Made by a program: the position numbers and the translations under genes
Notes under the pieces: generated by a model
What the model saw: only the letters and a program-made list of their open reading frames with translations
What the model was told of the DNA's origin: nothing
Database searches by the model: none
Assembly (NCBI GenBank): GCA_009746045.1
Contig: RPFO01000017.1
Location: 1,102,501-1,164,500 of the forward strand
Direction: 5' to 3'
DNA length: 62,000 nucleotides
Source: Mesostigma viride
Taxonomy: Eukaryota > Streptophyta > Mesostigmatophyceae > Mesostigmatales > Mesostigmataceae
Part shown: piece by piece, positions 1-11,300 of the stretch
Numbering within the stretch: the stretch's first letter is position 1
Layout: every line of letters begins with the position of its first letter

Positions 1-207
1 GTGGTTGTGTTGGGGGCGGGGGCGGGGCGGGGGCGGGGGCGGGGGCGGGGCGGGGCGGGCGGGGGCGGGGGGGGGGCGGGGGGGCGGGGCGGGGCGGGCG
101 GGGGCGGGGGCGGGGCGGGGGCGGGGCGGGGGCGGGGGCGGGGGCGGGGGCGGGCGGGGGCGGGGGCGGGGGCGGGGGCGGGGGCGGGGGCGGGGGCGGG
201 GGCGGTG
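1..207. repeat. G-rich GGGGGC-type tandem array
   Basis: Almost pure G and C on the + strand, made of irregular GGGGGC, GGGGC and GGGC units. It lies about 100 bases before the first recognisable acceptor (AG at 305-306) of the FBXO21-like gene, so it is probably intronic. Its long G runs should form G-quadruplexes in the + strand or transcript. The proteins it could encode (poly Gly-Ala, Gly-Arg) are low-complexity artefacts. Confidence 0.85.
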
Positions 208-306
208 TTGGCGGTGTGCATCAGTCGGTGAGCCGCTGATGCCATGCTCATGCGTCACCCATTGCGCCACCTGTCCCGCAACGCTTCCCCCCTCCCCCCC
301 CTACAG

Positions 307-3300
307 CGTCCGTGCTCAGGGCCGCGCCTCCCTGCGGGCGCTGCAAGTCCTCAATGAGCTGCTTTTCGGCACGCCGCGACACGCAGACGTGCTCTCGATA
401 CTGGGACGGGAACGTGCGTCCCCGGCATCCTCTTCTACTGCCCACGTGGCCCCCTCTTCTGCACACACGCGCTCGTCCTCGACCTCGTCTGCACACTTTG
501 CCTCATTATATACCTCACCAGTGGGACGGGCCACCGGCGGCTCCCCGGCAGGAGCACGCGCTGGCTGGTCAGCGCCGCATGCGGGCGATGTGGGCGAGTG
601 GGAGGGCATCGGCGAGGAGGGCGGGCTGGGCTTTGTGGGCAACGAGTCGGACTACTACAACCCAAACAACTCACTGCTGGACCAGGTGCTGGCGTCCGGC
701 AAGGGCATACCCATCTCGTACGTGCGCGTGCGCCTGACCTGGTACCCGACGACCTCACCCCTCGTGGCTGCACCCACTTCACTGGATGGGGTGGAGATGG
801 CAGCTGGATGGGGTGGAGATGGCAGCGGGATGGGGTGGTGATGGCAGCGGATGGGGTGGTGATGGCAGCGGATGGGGTGGAGATGGCAGCGGGATGGGGT
901 TGTGATGGCAGCGGGATGGGGTTGTGATGGCAGCGGGCGGTATCTTATGTACGGGCATGCGGCATGCCCATCTTGCACGTGTGCACGCATGCGTGGCAGA
1001 AAACCATCGCGGTGGCCGCCTCGTGCTGGTCGATAGGTTCTTTTCTTGTGCACATGTACTGTTGTCTTGTGGGCGTGCATACTCGTCTCGTGTCTGCACG
1101 CATCAGATGTCGCACTGCTCATCTCTGTGACCAGCGCCCGCGATAGCTTAATCGCGGTTAAGAAGAACATATCATTCCGTTGCATTTTTTTTATTGCCTC
1201 AGTGGTACATGCTCTTCTCTTTTTTTTTTTTTTTTTCATTGTAGCATACCTTAGCTCCCCCTGTCCACCTTAGCTCCCCCTGTCCACCTTAGCTCCCCCT
1301 GTCCACCTTAGCTCCCCCTGTCCACCTTAGCTCCCCCTGTCCACCTTAGCTCCCCCTGTCCACCTTAGCTCCCCCTGTCCACCTTAGCTCCCCCTGTCCA
1401 CCTTAGCTCCCCCTGTCCACCTTAGCTCCCCCTGTCCACCTTAGCTCCCCCTGTCCACCTTAGCTCCCCCTGTCCACCTTAGCTCCCCCTGTCCACCTAA
1501 GTCCCACCTGTCCACCTTAGTCCCACCTCTACAGTTTGATTGGCATGTCCTCATGGAGGGCGCAGGCAACGTTCCCCTGAATCCCCCTCACGTGGCCAAC
1601 ACTGGCTACGAACACGTGGCTACGCCCAATAGATACCATGTGCCCAGTTGTTGTCTTACGTCCAGTTGTTGCCTTAAACTCAATCGTTGCCTTATGCCCC
1701 ACTGTTGCCGTACGCCCAATCTTTGCCTTATGCCCACTTGTCGCCTTCAATTCAATCGTTGCCTTTTGTCCAACCGTTGGCCTGCACCCCCATTCCCCCG
1801 CTGTGCCTTGCCTGGTGCCGTCCGCCCCATCATGGCCCTGCCCCCATCGCCATGTGCCATCCGCCAGCCTGGCACTGCTCCATGCGGTGGTGGGTCGCCG
1901 CTGCGGCCTCCCCATGGCCATGGTGCCCCTGCCCTTCCACTTCTTGACCAAGATGGTGGCGGCGTCGCACGAGGTGTTTGTGGACGTCTTCAACGGCGGG
2001 TGCGTGATGTCGCGCAGCGACTGCGTCGACATGCTGCGGTGGGTGCGCCAGAAGCTGCGCCAGAAAACCGATGTCTTGCTATTTGCTGCGGTGTTTTCAT
2101 CCGACGTTTTACTTGGCTTTTTCTTGACTGCGCATCACACGAGGGTGTAGAATTTTTCTTTGGTGAAAGTGTGTGCACTCATGCACTAGCTGGCGTGATG
2201 TGATGGCCCTCGCCACACTAATGATCCATTTTGCGGGCCCTTTGCTGCGATGGGTGCGCCTATATGGTGTTGAAACTTGTCTCCTTCTACATTGGATTCT
2301 CCTCGGTGGTGACTTGGGCCCATCCATGACTTGGCCCCATCCATTGATCGATCCGGGCGCCCTGGTGACATGATGTGGCGGTGTACCCGCTCCCATGGCA
2401 CCTGTGTGCTGACTGTCCAACGGTTTATGTGTGCCACTCAGGCAGTTGATTCTCGAGCTCTCGAATGCGCCCCTCCATCCGTGCATCTGCGCCCCTCCAT
2501 CCGTGCATGTGCGCCCCTCCATCCGTGCATGTGCGCCCCTCCATCCGTGCATGTGCCCTGGTGAAATATCTGTGGCTTGGCATTGGTCATCCTTGGTGGC
2601 CGCACGCAACTGTCGCAACAGCCTACAATGTTTGACCTCAAAAGAGCTACTACCCGTGGCATGTTTGCAACAACATGGCATATCCCCTCACTAATGATAT
2701 TCCCTCACTAATGATATCCCCTCACTAATGATATCCCCTCACTAATGATATTCCCTCACTAATGATATTCCCTCACTAATGATATTCCCTCACTAATGAT
2801 ATTCCCTCACTAATGATATCCCCTCACTAACGATGTTCCCTCACTAATGATATTCCCTCACTAATGATAACTAGTAATGCCGCTACCATGACGCTAACAA
2901 TAGTGCTACCAGCCACGACTGCATTGCACACCATAACAGTGTCCTCTTAATCCATGGCTGCATTGCCCTTGCCTACGACAACCCACTGGTTGCGTGCGTC
3001 AGCTCGATGGGGTTCCATGACGAGGAGGCCCCCCGCAGCGTGCTGGATACCCATGCCCTCGACGCGCACCCGCTTTCCTCAGTGCTGTTGCGCATGTGCG
3101 GCAACCTCATCACCTTGTACCGGCAGGTGGGGGCGGTGCCAGTATAGCCCGCGAGTGATGGCTCTTACATGTAGAACGTCTCATCAGCATGTACCGGCAG
3201 GTGGGCGCCTGTATATAGCATTTTAAGGGGCGTAACTTACCGCCTAGTGAGGGCCTGTAGTAAAGGAATCAGTATCTATTTAGTGTAGCGTGCAGAGTTA

Positions 3301-5256
3301 GTCAGTGTTGTCTCAGTGGAGAGTTAGCCAGTGTTGTCTCAGTGTAGAGTTAGTGTAGAGACAGTCAGTGTTGTCTCAGTGTAGAGTTAGTGTAAACGAG
3401 TTAGTGTTGTCTCAGCGTAGAGTTAGTGTAGAGTTAGTATAGCGTTAGTAAGTTAGTAAGTGTTGACCTGGTGCTTGTGTAGAGTTTTTACTCTATGTAC
3501 CGGCAGGCGAGGAGTACTGATCTAACAGGCATGCACGTAAGGGCAGTTAAGGGTGGGCAAGTGTGTAGTGTTCAGGCATGGGCGCATGGGTGGGAGACTG
3601 GCGCGAGCAGGGAGAGGGTGCGGTGGTGCATCGGTTGCTGCAAGATGTGTGCTGACAGGTGGGGTTGGAGTTTTCGGGAGCTGGCATTGACACTTTCCCT
3701 TCCCCCCATCCTTCCCTCCCCCCTCCCCTGAAAGAAATGTGGTCCCCCCTTCCCCTCATTCCTTTTTCCCTCCTCCCTTTGCCCTCCACTCTCCCCCGCC
3801 CCCCCCGCCCCTGCCCCCCCCTAAAAAAGCACTCTCTTGCTCCCCCCCCCCCCTTTGCCTCATCAGCCTGCATGTCCCTCTCTTTACCATGCGGATCTTA
3901 CCCCCACGCGCACACGCCAGCGCGGCCACCCAGACAAGTTGCTGCGCATGCTCCACCTGGCGCTGGTCGTCGCCCCCGACAACATGGGCTACCGCTTTCA
4001 GCGCGCCAAGGCCTGCATGGCCGCCTCGGACTACGACGGTGCGCTCGACGACCTGCGCGCAATGATGATGCTCTCGTTGGCTGCGGCGGGCGCACGCAGC
4101 GACCTGCCCGCACAGCGCTCCGACCTGCCCTCACAGCCCGCAGGGACTTCTCCAGAGGTGACCTCCACGAGGGGCACTGGTGGGCAGCAGGCTGCGACAG
4201 GGCGGGATGCAACAGCAGGGCTGCACGCACAAATGGCAGGGCCACAGGGATCAGCCACATGGCCAGGGGCGGGCCAGCAGGCGCCGGTAGGGGCAGCAGG
4301 AGCGGGGGCGGGGTCATCCTCCGCATCGGGTGAGCCATCAGCAGCGGGCGCTGCCGAGGCAGCGGCGACGGGGCATGTTGGCGGGGGTCCGTTGGAGACC
4401 CTGGCGGCCGCCATGCAGCAGCAGCAGCACCGGCAGCAGCAGCTTGCGGCGGCGGCGGCGCTGGCGGCGACGCCTGTGCATGTGCTGTACCCCACGGGGG
4501 CGGGGGCGCGCCCCCAGAACATGTCGGTGCTCCACCAGATGTTCGAGCATGCGCTGCTGCTGGCCACGCAGGAGAAGGTGGGTGGTGTTAAATGGGATGG
4601 CAGTGCGAATGATACTACCCTTGCCAATTGATTACAATGCAGAGTATGCAATAGTCAATGTTGCTGCTCCTGTCCCACACAGGGGGGGGGGGGGCATACT
4701 CGCGACGCAGGACAAGAGTTGTGCGTGTCGTTTACATGTTCACGTCACGGCATGCTCTTGGCTGCGCTTCCCATTAACTCGTTCTGATTGCTGACGTCGC
4801 GGCTTGTTCTTGGTTCTGCACGCTCAATGGTATGGCCCCACACGCTCGTCGCGCCAGCTGGCAGCGGATGAGATCAAGGACCCCCGGTCGGTGCGCTTCC
4901 GCGTGGGTGACGTCATCCAGCACGGCGTCTACGGCTTCCGGGGTGTCATCGTGGGCTGGGACGCCGCGTGTGTGGCCGAGGACGAGGACGAGGATATGAA
5001 CGTCGACCGGTTGGTGCGCGACCGGAGGCAGCCGTTCTACTATGTGCTGGTGGATTGGAGGGATCGGCCACGACAGATGACGTATGTGGCCGAGGAGAAT
5101 ATCCTCGTGGATGCCTCCCTGGCGCCGATCCATAATGAGGAGCTGGGCATGTACATGGAGGCCTTAGTCGAGGGCGTGTATGTGCCCAACCCGTTCCTCC
5201 GGAGCAAGTACAGGGAGTTGCCGAGGCCCGTCGCTTCGCACGGCAATGTTTCTTAG
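307..5256 (+). CDS. FBXO21-like protein, Transglut_core2 + YccV domains (5' partial)
   Basis: Exons in compatible phase: 307-413 and 522-717 (the 413/522 junction is tentative), then 1868-2038, 3003-3126, 3921-4577 and 4858-5256 (stop). The sequence shows a SirB1/Transglut_core2 domain: NESDYYNPNNSLLDQVL and GIPIS, continuing across the 717/1868 junction into LALLHAVVGRRCGLPMAM, then HEVFVDVFNGG. A TPR-like segment follows (HPDKLLRMLHLALVVAPDN), then a Gly/Ala-rich insert of about 170 residues. The last exon is a YccV/HspQ-like domain (FRVGDVIQHGVYGFRGVIVG, FYYVLVDW, VAEENI). Animal FBXO21 has this domain order after an F-box and is an SCF ubiquitin-ligase subunit; plant ClpF has the YccV part and acts in the plastid. 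Any F-box or UVR motif would be left of the window, so ubiquitin-ligase versus Clp adaptor cannot be decided. All introns are rich in tandem repeats. Confidence 0.85.
775..935. repeat. Minisatellite in FBXO21-like intron (GATGGCAGCGGGATGGGGT-type)
   Basis: About eight imperfect copies of a 21- to 22-base unit containing TGGGGTGGAGATGGCAGCGG, in the intron running from 718 to 1867. Confidence 0.85.
1250..1525. repeat. 19-bp minisatellite in FBXO21-like intron
   Basis: About 14 near-identical copies of the 19-base unit TTAGCTCCCCCTGTCCACC, degrading at the right end to TTAGTCCCACC forms. The homogeneity suggests recent expansion. It lies in intron 718-1867, about 340 bases before the acceptor. 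Confidence 0.95.
2467..2562. repeat. 22-bp minisatellite
   Basis: Four copies of a 22-base unit containing GCGCCCCTCCATCCGTGCAT, inside intron 2039-3002 of the FBXO21-like gene. Confidence 0.9.
2688..2870. repeat. 17-bp minisatellite
   Basis: About eleven copies of the 17-base unit CCCTCACTAATGATATT, AT-rich, about 130 bases before the acceptor of exon 3003-3126. Confidence 0.9.
3115..3506 (+). repeat. Copies of exon end and 5' splice site (TGTACCGGCAG/GT)
   Basis: The exon ending at 3126 finishes TTGTACCGGCAG before GTGGGG. The string TGTACCGGCAG recurs in the intron at 3190-3200 (again followed by GTGGGCGC) and at 3496-3506 (followed by GCGAGG, donor lost). Short GTTAGTGTAGAG-type repeats fill 3290-3460 between the copies. 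Confidence 0.75.
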
Positions 5257-5780
5257 GGTTTCGCCACTCGCCAGGGTGGGAATGAGATGGCAGGAGGGAG
5301 GCAGGTGCCTACAGTAAGGGACGGGAGGTGGGCTCATGTGCTTGGACGGTATCACATGAAACTATTTGGCCCATTTTGTTAGCGTTCAAGGAAGCTGCTT
5401 GGCGCAGACATGAAGATCTGGTTCAAGGACAGCTCCGAATGGCAACGTTTTTTTTGCTGGCGGACGGCACACATGCACGCACTCTGACTGTTTGTACAGC
5501 TAATGGCTTGGTGTCCGGTGACGAGTTTTCACATCAGTACTTTATGAAAAATGTGCTCCCGTAAACGTGCACCACCCTTTCCATCCCTGGTTGCTAGTAG
5601 CACAGCCATGAGGAGGGCAGAGACACCCGGCCCATCCGTCTCTCACTGCCAAGAATTAAGGTAGGCCACAGGCTGCGGTGCAATAAAAAACTACTCACGA
5701 GGAGAGCCTGGCATCCACCATGTGGGTGCAATAAGACCTGATCAAGGTCAGCGGGCACCTGAGGTCAGGCGTTACATTGA
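5257..5780. other. Region downstream of FBXO21-like gene, no gene seen
   Basis: Presumed 3' UTR and intergenic DNA after the TAG-phase stop. No convincing exon is visible. From about 5600 a degraded copy of SINE-like family A begins: GGGCAGAGAC, a diverged GCCACAGG, and GTGGGTGCAATAAGACC near 5722, the string shared with 7918 and 31470. Confidence 0.5.
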
Positions 5781-5784
5781 TTGG

Positions 5785-6000
5785 CCCATTGGTAGAATGC
5801 AGGGTAGAAGTCCTCAGGTGGAGGTTATTGCCCCTGAGGATAGCCGCTACACTACCGCCTTGTCTGCCATTACAGTATAGGACAGCTCAGATGAGACTTA
5901 TATCCCCCGCTAGTGACTATATGGTTGGGGCATGATGCAGACGATATTTGTAACTTTCATGTAATTATTTGTCTAATTAACATGAGATTAGCATGGTACT
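5785..6000 (+). mobile_element. LINE 3'-end fragment
   Basis: This stretch matches the 3' end of the LINE at 28485-29960 closely: GTAGAAGTCC, GGTGGAGGTTATTG, CCTGAGGATAGCCGCTACAC, CTGCCATTACAGTA, GACAGCTC, then ATGATGCAGACGATATTTGT. The reading frame is broken (an in-frame TAG replaces the Glu codon of the fuller copy). A matching LINE tail (GCATGACACGCAAGTACTTACTTAC) is found at 6132-6156, separated from this fragment by a family C SINE-like sequence at 6005-6110. Confidence 0.8.
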
Positions 6001-6004
6001 CCGT

Positions 6005-6110
6005 GGCATTAATTAATTAATTAAAATCATTGCTCCGTGGGGAGCATATGTAACACATAGCCCTGAGAAAGGGGCATCTATGGTTTTGTAATACAATCAG
6101 GGCGACAACC
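6005..6110 (-). mobile_element. SINE-like family C, truncated copy
   Basis: Begins with a TTAATTAATTAA tract, then GCTCCGTGGGGAGC (a stem-loop), GTAACACATAGCCCTGAGAAA, and TTTTGTAATACAATCAGGGC. Read on the minus strand, this is a body ending in a stem-loop followed by the TTAA tail. It matches 38733-38850 closely and 8640-8945 and 30880-31140 more weakly. It sits between a LINE 3' fragment and a LINE tail, so it looks inserted into a LINE 3' end. Confidence 0.65.
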
Positions 6111-6282
6111 TGCTCCGTGGCATGCCCATGCGCATGACACGCAAGTACTTACTTACATTGATTGACTAGCTCTATAAGCGCGCATGAGATTTCTACCGTG
6201 GAAATTCGCAAGGGGCATTTGTTTCATTTCTAAAGCAAGTACTTGTGATGAATTGAATATTGTGGTCTAAGTATTAATTAAC

Positions 6283-7040
6283 AGGAGGAAAAAATGGTTT
6301 CGACTTAGGACTTAGGTTTTTTGCAAAACTGAGCCCTGACCGGGAGAAGACAAGTCTGCGGCCTGCGGGGGCTGAGATTAAATAAGAGGTACCTTGAAAT
6401 TAAATAAGAGGCGTGCATCTATGAATATATAGTTTTGGAGGCGAGTTTCTGTTGGCGTTAAGTCGTAGTATTGTACGATTGATAGATTGGTAGCTAGTGC
6501 ATTGGTGGTACTGCACGACGGTATTGGACGGAGTTCCCGGAATCCCGGTCTGGCAAGCGGATTTTGCATCTCACGGGTACATCTCACGGGTACATCTCAC
6601 GGGTACATCTCACGGGTACACGACGCGGCACGACGTTGTACAGCAAAATGGCTCGCAGAAAAGCTAGGAACCTAGGCGACTATTTGGCGCCGCGTCGGTC
6701 GTGACGTTGTTTACTGCGTTGGATCTGCATCTACGGCGTTCGTGGGTTGTTTCGAAACCCGGTCGATGAGATTTAAAGGAGAAGTCGGGTATATAACTGA
6801 TCCTTTTTTAACAACTTTGTGAAAATGTAAAAGTCGAGATGAATTAAACGGCTTGACATGTTGTCGTCCACTACTACAAGTTAACGCCAATCGAAACTCG
6901 CGTCCAAAAATATATCTGGATGGAGGCATGTCTCGTATTAATTTCAAGGTACCTCTTAATTAATCTCGGGCCCCGCCTCGGGCTATAAGTTTGCAAAAAA
7001 AAAGTCTGTAAGTCCGGGCAAAGCCGAACAGGAGGAAAAA
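6283..7040. mobile_element. Small non-autonomous inverted-repeat element, family D
   Basis: The left end reads AGGAAAAAATGGTTTCGACTTAGGACTTAGG..GCAAAACTGAGCCC, then GGGCTGAGATTAAATAAGAGGTACC. The right end (6938-7025) is its imperfect reverse complement: GGTACCTCTTAATTAATCTCG, then GCTATAAGTTTGCAAA..AGTC. AACAGGAGGAAAAAATG occurs as a direct repeat at both borders (about 6281 and 7028), so the exact ends are uncertain. The left end is nearly identical to the terminal repeats of the 4.3-kb element at 47404-51701. No transposase is visible, so this looks like a deletion derivative (MITE) of that family. Confidence 0.65.
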
Positions 7041-7364
7041 ATGTTAATTCATTGATTAATTAGCTCGTGGACTGCATCACGTTGAATAGGGACTGGGCGC
7101 CCTAGCTTCTCTCACGCAAGCATGCCCCATTTGCATGATCGACGCAAATCAGATGCTATAAATATTAGGTCGAGGTGCGTTCATGACACATACGTAGGCC
7201 GGCTGAGGCGCAAGCAAACGGCCACAATGAACCATGGCTGATCAATCTACAGATTTGCCATCACATAGTTGTCTCACTTAATATGTAAACACCAATGGCC
7301 CGTCTAAACACAATAGCTTGCTTCCTATTCCGGGGGAGCCCGGGGGCAGGGGCTTCTACAGTCC

Positions 7365-7515
7365 GTTGTTGACATAAAGGTCCCCACACCCCAGCCACCA
7401 GTACACCTGGGGCTTCGATCTCGGGGTCTGCTCTTGTGGCGGATGTAGCCAGGCCACTGATTTCGGCCACATTACTAGCTGGCAGCTGCTGGGCCGGGGC
7501 GTCAGGTCGTTGTCA
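7365..7515. repeat. Dispersed repeat E (copy 1)
   Basis: Shares an ordered set of short blocks with 37585-37725: TTGTTGAC, ACACC(t/g)GGGGCTTC, GGGTCT.GCT.TTGTGGCGGA.GTA, CCGG/GGCCAC and CAGGTCGTT. Element type unknown. The surrounding 7045-7700 holds no recognisable gene. Confidence 0.45.
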
Positions 7516-7721
7516 AGCGACCAAGGGGATCCAGTTCTCCACTCCAGCTTCTTGCGGCGAGCTAGAGGGGCCAGAACCGCGGGCTCTGGCGGCGATGTTG
7601 CTGAAGGTGAGGAGCACTGGTGGGGGCCAGCCTAGCTTGTCCCGGGATTCGGGACGCAGGCGGTGGCCGGCCCCCCTGCAGTGCGGAAATTTGCGGAAAG
7701 TGATTTATAAAGTAAGTTCTT

Positions 7722-7975
7722 AGTAATATTAATTAATTAATTAATTAAACTCGTGCTCCCGTTGGGGAGTCACGGAGCACCGATGTGCTTTTAATCCCTG
7801 TGTGTGCACTACAGGAGAAAGGGCAGAGACCCCCAGTCTCCTTCATGCCAAAGGCATGCCACAGCTGCAATCGGGCGCGGCTAGCTAAAAGGACAGGCTA
7901 ACGATCCGGCAAACTGTGGGTGCAATAAGACCCATGTGAGCATATAGCAAGGAGCGTGGGCAAGTAATCTGAACA
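7722..7975 (-). mobile_element. SINE-like family A, copy 1
   Basis: A TTAATTAATTAATTAATTAA tract is followed by CTCCCGTTGGGGAG (a stem-loop), TCACGGAGCACC, then about 200 bases with GTGCTTTTAATCCCTGTGTG, CTCCTTCATGCCAAAGGCAT and GTGGGTGCAATAAGACCC. It is roughly 90 percent identical by eye to 31293-31550. Read on the minus strand, the body ends in a stem-loop and a TTAA-repeat tail, the layout of a retroposed SINE. No pol III boxes were recognised. Confidence 0.75.
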
Positions 7976-8337
7976 TAGCCCTTAGTAATATAGCTAGCTT
8001 GCTCACGGTCAAGACTTTCACAGGTGGTACGTGGAGGCATGCCACGTACACATGCAACTAAACATGCATGCAATGATGCACAATTTCTTTAAAAAGCGAG
8101 TCACGATAGGTCTATTAAACTGTTTACTTGCATAGGTCACAACACGTTCTTGAAGAACTTACCATTGCTGAGTTCCTAGCTCCATAGTGTATCTGAACCA
8201 GATTGATCAAACCATCTGAACCCTAGATTGATCAACACTCCGCAACCAGCTAGCTTTAGTTGTTCATCATGACAATATTGCATGTGCTCTAATCGATCAG
8301 AAGTGATTCTGGATGTTATATACACTGGCGGCCATGC

Positions 8338-11300
8338 TTATGTGGCCATCGCCCGCTCCTCTGCTTGCTGAATCTGCCGCAAGGATTCTTCCACAGCCTT
8401 GTATTCATCTTCCTCGCCATAGCGCTCCTCCGACTGTGGCCGGCCAGTGACAGAAAATTGCGTAAAGTGACACGGTTGAATAAAGAGTCAGCCAACACGA
8501 TATAGACAGTAAAGGAACTACGAATGCAAACTTCCAATGCCTGGCAACTGGATGTTACTAAGGAGAGGTCCACATCATAGTGTAGGGAAAACCTTATTGA
8601 ATGTTAAGTCAGGAGACAACATACAAACGATGCATGCGAACTTACATTCCCCCATGAGGTAAACTGATGATGCATTAAGAATTTAGCCACGCCTTGCCTA
8701 TGCAGAGAGCTACTCTCTGCTGAGACGCCATGCCTTAGCCATTGTTTAGCCATGATGATCTTCCATCCCATGTCCGCATGTTAGCTGCTGGAATACATAA
8801 TGGTGCAGGTGCACCTTGTGCACCCAGAGCAGGTGTAGTTTACACCCTACCCTTGCAGGAAGTAGCCCAGAATGTATTGAAAGCCATATGCCCCTTCTCA
8901 GGGATATGTGCTACATGTACTCCCAACAGAGATACGTTCCAATTTAATTGAATTTAAATGAGGTAAACTGCCACCCACCTGCTTCAGAAAGCTGCGCAGG
9001 TGCATCCGCGCGGCCGCAAAATCCTTGGCGGTTACGGGAGTCAGCTTAACGGCTGGACGTCCCTCTCCGTGGACGGTGGTGGAGCTCGCTGTGGAGGCGG
9101 CCTGCCCCCACCGCAGGTAGGAGCTTGCGAGGTCCAGGTTGGCGCCTGCCATCCGCGACCACTTGGCCTTGTCATTCTGCCACCCGCTCGTCTGCGCGAC
9201 GCAACGCACAACGACACATGCACAGACACATGCACAGCACACCCAGACGCACATGCGGGCGCGCCCGTGCACGTGCACGCGCGAGGCACTTGTGAGCATT
9301 TTGCGCCACCGCGGGATTGGCACACCCCACGATACGCATGTCTTTCGTCGTCTGTTAATGGGTCAAGCACAAATACTGATGCGAAACAGCGAAAGAAATC
9401 CGGACATGCCAGCTGGTCAACAGCCAGCCTCCCATCCTGTACTAGGTGGACACACAGCCAAGCATGCGAAGCAAGCCGCACTGTGTGCATGCCACGTGCA
9501 CCACACCAACAGGCTTCCTGTTGTGACCTGGCTTGATTACTTCTGCCAGCCCCACAGACTCTGCTCTACAGAGTCTTAAAAAATGCAACATCCCAGGGTG
9601 CATCTGCCTCGGTTCTTTCAAACATGCTGCACACCTGCTCCCATGATTTCCCTGCTTACTCTCACCCAACACAGCGCCACTGGCTCGAAACAGCTGCGAA
9701 AAACCAAGGGCTTACATGTCTGCTCATGGTAGTATCGATGGCTCCAGAAACGTCTCTCTACCAACACCATCACATGCACATGCCTTGTTATTATAGCGAC
9801 CATCAAGAGGGTATGAAACAACTGTCATGCGGGGGGCCCTGACCTGAAGCGCGCGGCACTGCTTCAGAAAGCATTCGGTGGCGCTGATGAACTCCCCCCC
9901 GGCGATGTGGTAGCCTCCCTTGACCTTCCAGAACAGGTCACCCAGCGAGGGGATGGCGGCCATCTGGCGCCAGCGAATGCAGCAAGGATGGAAACAAACA
10001 ACGCTCGCTGGTCTCAATAGCAAAGCTGGCCAGATGATGCAGCAGGGAACACGCAACTAGCCTCTTGCCTAGGCATTTCAAGCCCCTTCCAAACCACGAA
10101 CCTCCTGCCACTCACAGAAAATTCTACCACCCGTCACCCGTGCCACCTTTGCTTCGTAGGCCCCCAATCACAACTGCCCTTGCGCTTCCTTACACAGCTC
10201 CCTGAAGCAGCCCCTACCCCATCTTTCCAGGCAACTCCTCCAAATCATCCAGCCAATCGCTAACCCACATGCTCCCACCGACATGTCCCCCAACACACAA
10301 CAACAACAACAACAACAACAGAGGCACACGCGGCAGCCAAAGCACAGCCGTTTTGGATCCCAATCCCACTTTGCCCGGCGGGCCATTTTCGGTCATGAGC
10401 GAAACACCCCACCTTCCCCAGCAGGTCCTAGAGGAGGCTTCAACCCAGCTGTCCTAGCAGGCCTTGACACAGACACACACACATGCACACAGTAATGAAC
10501 AAAGCACCTCACCTTCCCCAGCAGGTCCTTGAGCGGCTTGTCAAGCTGTCGCACCAACGCGACGCGCTCCTGATGACTCAGCACCCGCGGCTTGGGCGGC
10601 GACGGCGGCTCGTCCCCATCCAGCACCTCCCTGGGACGTACGCCACCACCTGGGGGCAGATCCCCCAGGAGGACACTCGACAGGTGTCCCAGATCCTCCT
10701 CCTCTTCCTCTTCCCCTCCCTCCGCCTCTGCCTTTCCTGCCTGGCCATCGCTGCCCGCCGCACCCGCACTTGGCCTTGTCGCGTCCTCCTCACTCCCTGT
10801 CGATCCCGCACCCCCCTGAGTTGCGATCAGGGACTTGGACTCGGCGAACGCGTCCACGATCTTGCCCAGCGCGGATAGGTCGGCCTTCTTGCCGCCTGTC
10901 AGGTCGAGCAGGCGGTGGAGCCCCTTGATCGCCTTGCTGTACTCCCCCGTGTCGACCGCGCTCGTCACATAGTTGTCCCACAGCTGCCACGATTCGCGCC
11001 TGTGGGCCAAGGGCCAAGGGCCAAGGGCCAAGGGCCAAGGGCCAAGGGCCAAGGGCCAAGGGCCAAGGGCCAAGGGCCAAGGGCCAAGGGCCAAGGGCCA
11101 AGGGCCAAGGGCCAAGGGCCAAGGGCCAAGGGCCAAGGGCCAAGGGCCAAGGGCCAAGGGCCAAGGGCCAAGGGCCAAGGGCCAAGGGCCAAGGGCCAAG
11201 GGCCAAGGGCCAAGGGCCAAGGGCCAAGGGCCAAGGGCCAAGGGCCAAGGGCCAAGGGCCAAGGGCCAAGGGCCAAGGGCCAAGGGCCAAGGGCCAAGGG

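Noticed and set aside
5-841. A single 278-codon + frame at the window start
   Set aside because: It joins a G-rich array to real exon sequence. Acceptor at 306 and donor at 718 show that only parts are coding.
1250-2870. Regular arrays as a possible CRISPR locus
   Set aside because: Units are contiguous without unique spacers, lie in eukaryotic introns, and there are no cas genes.
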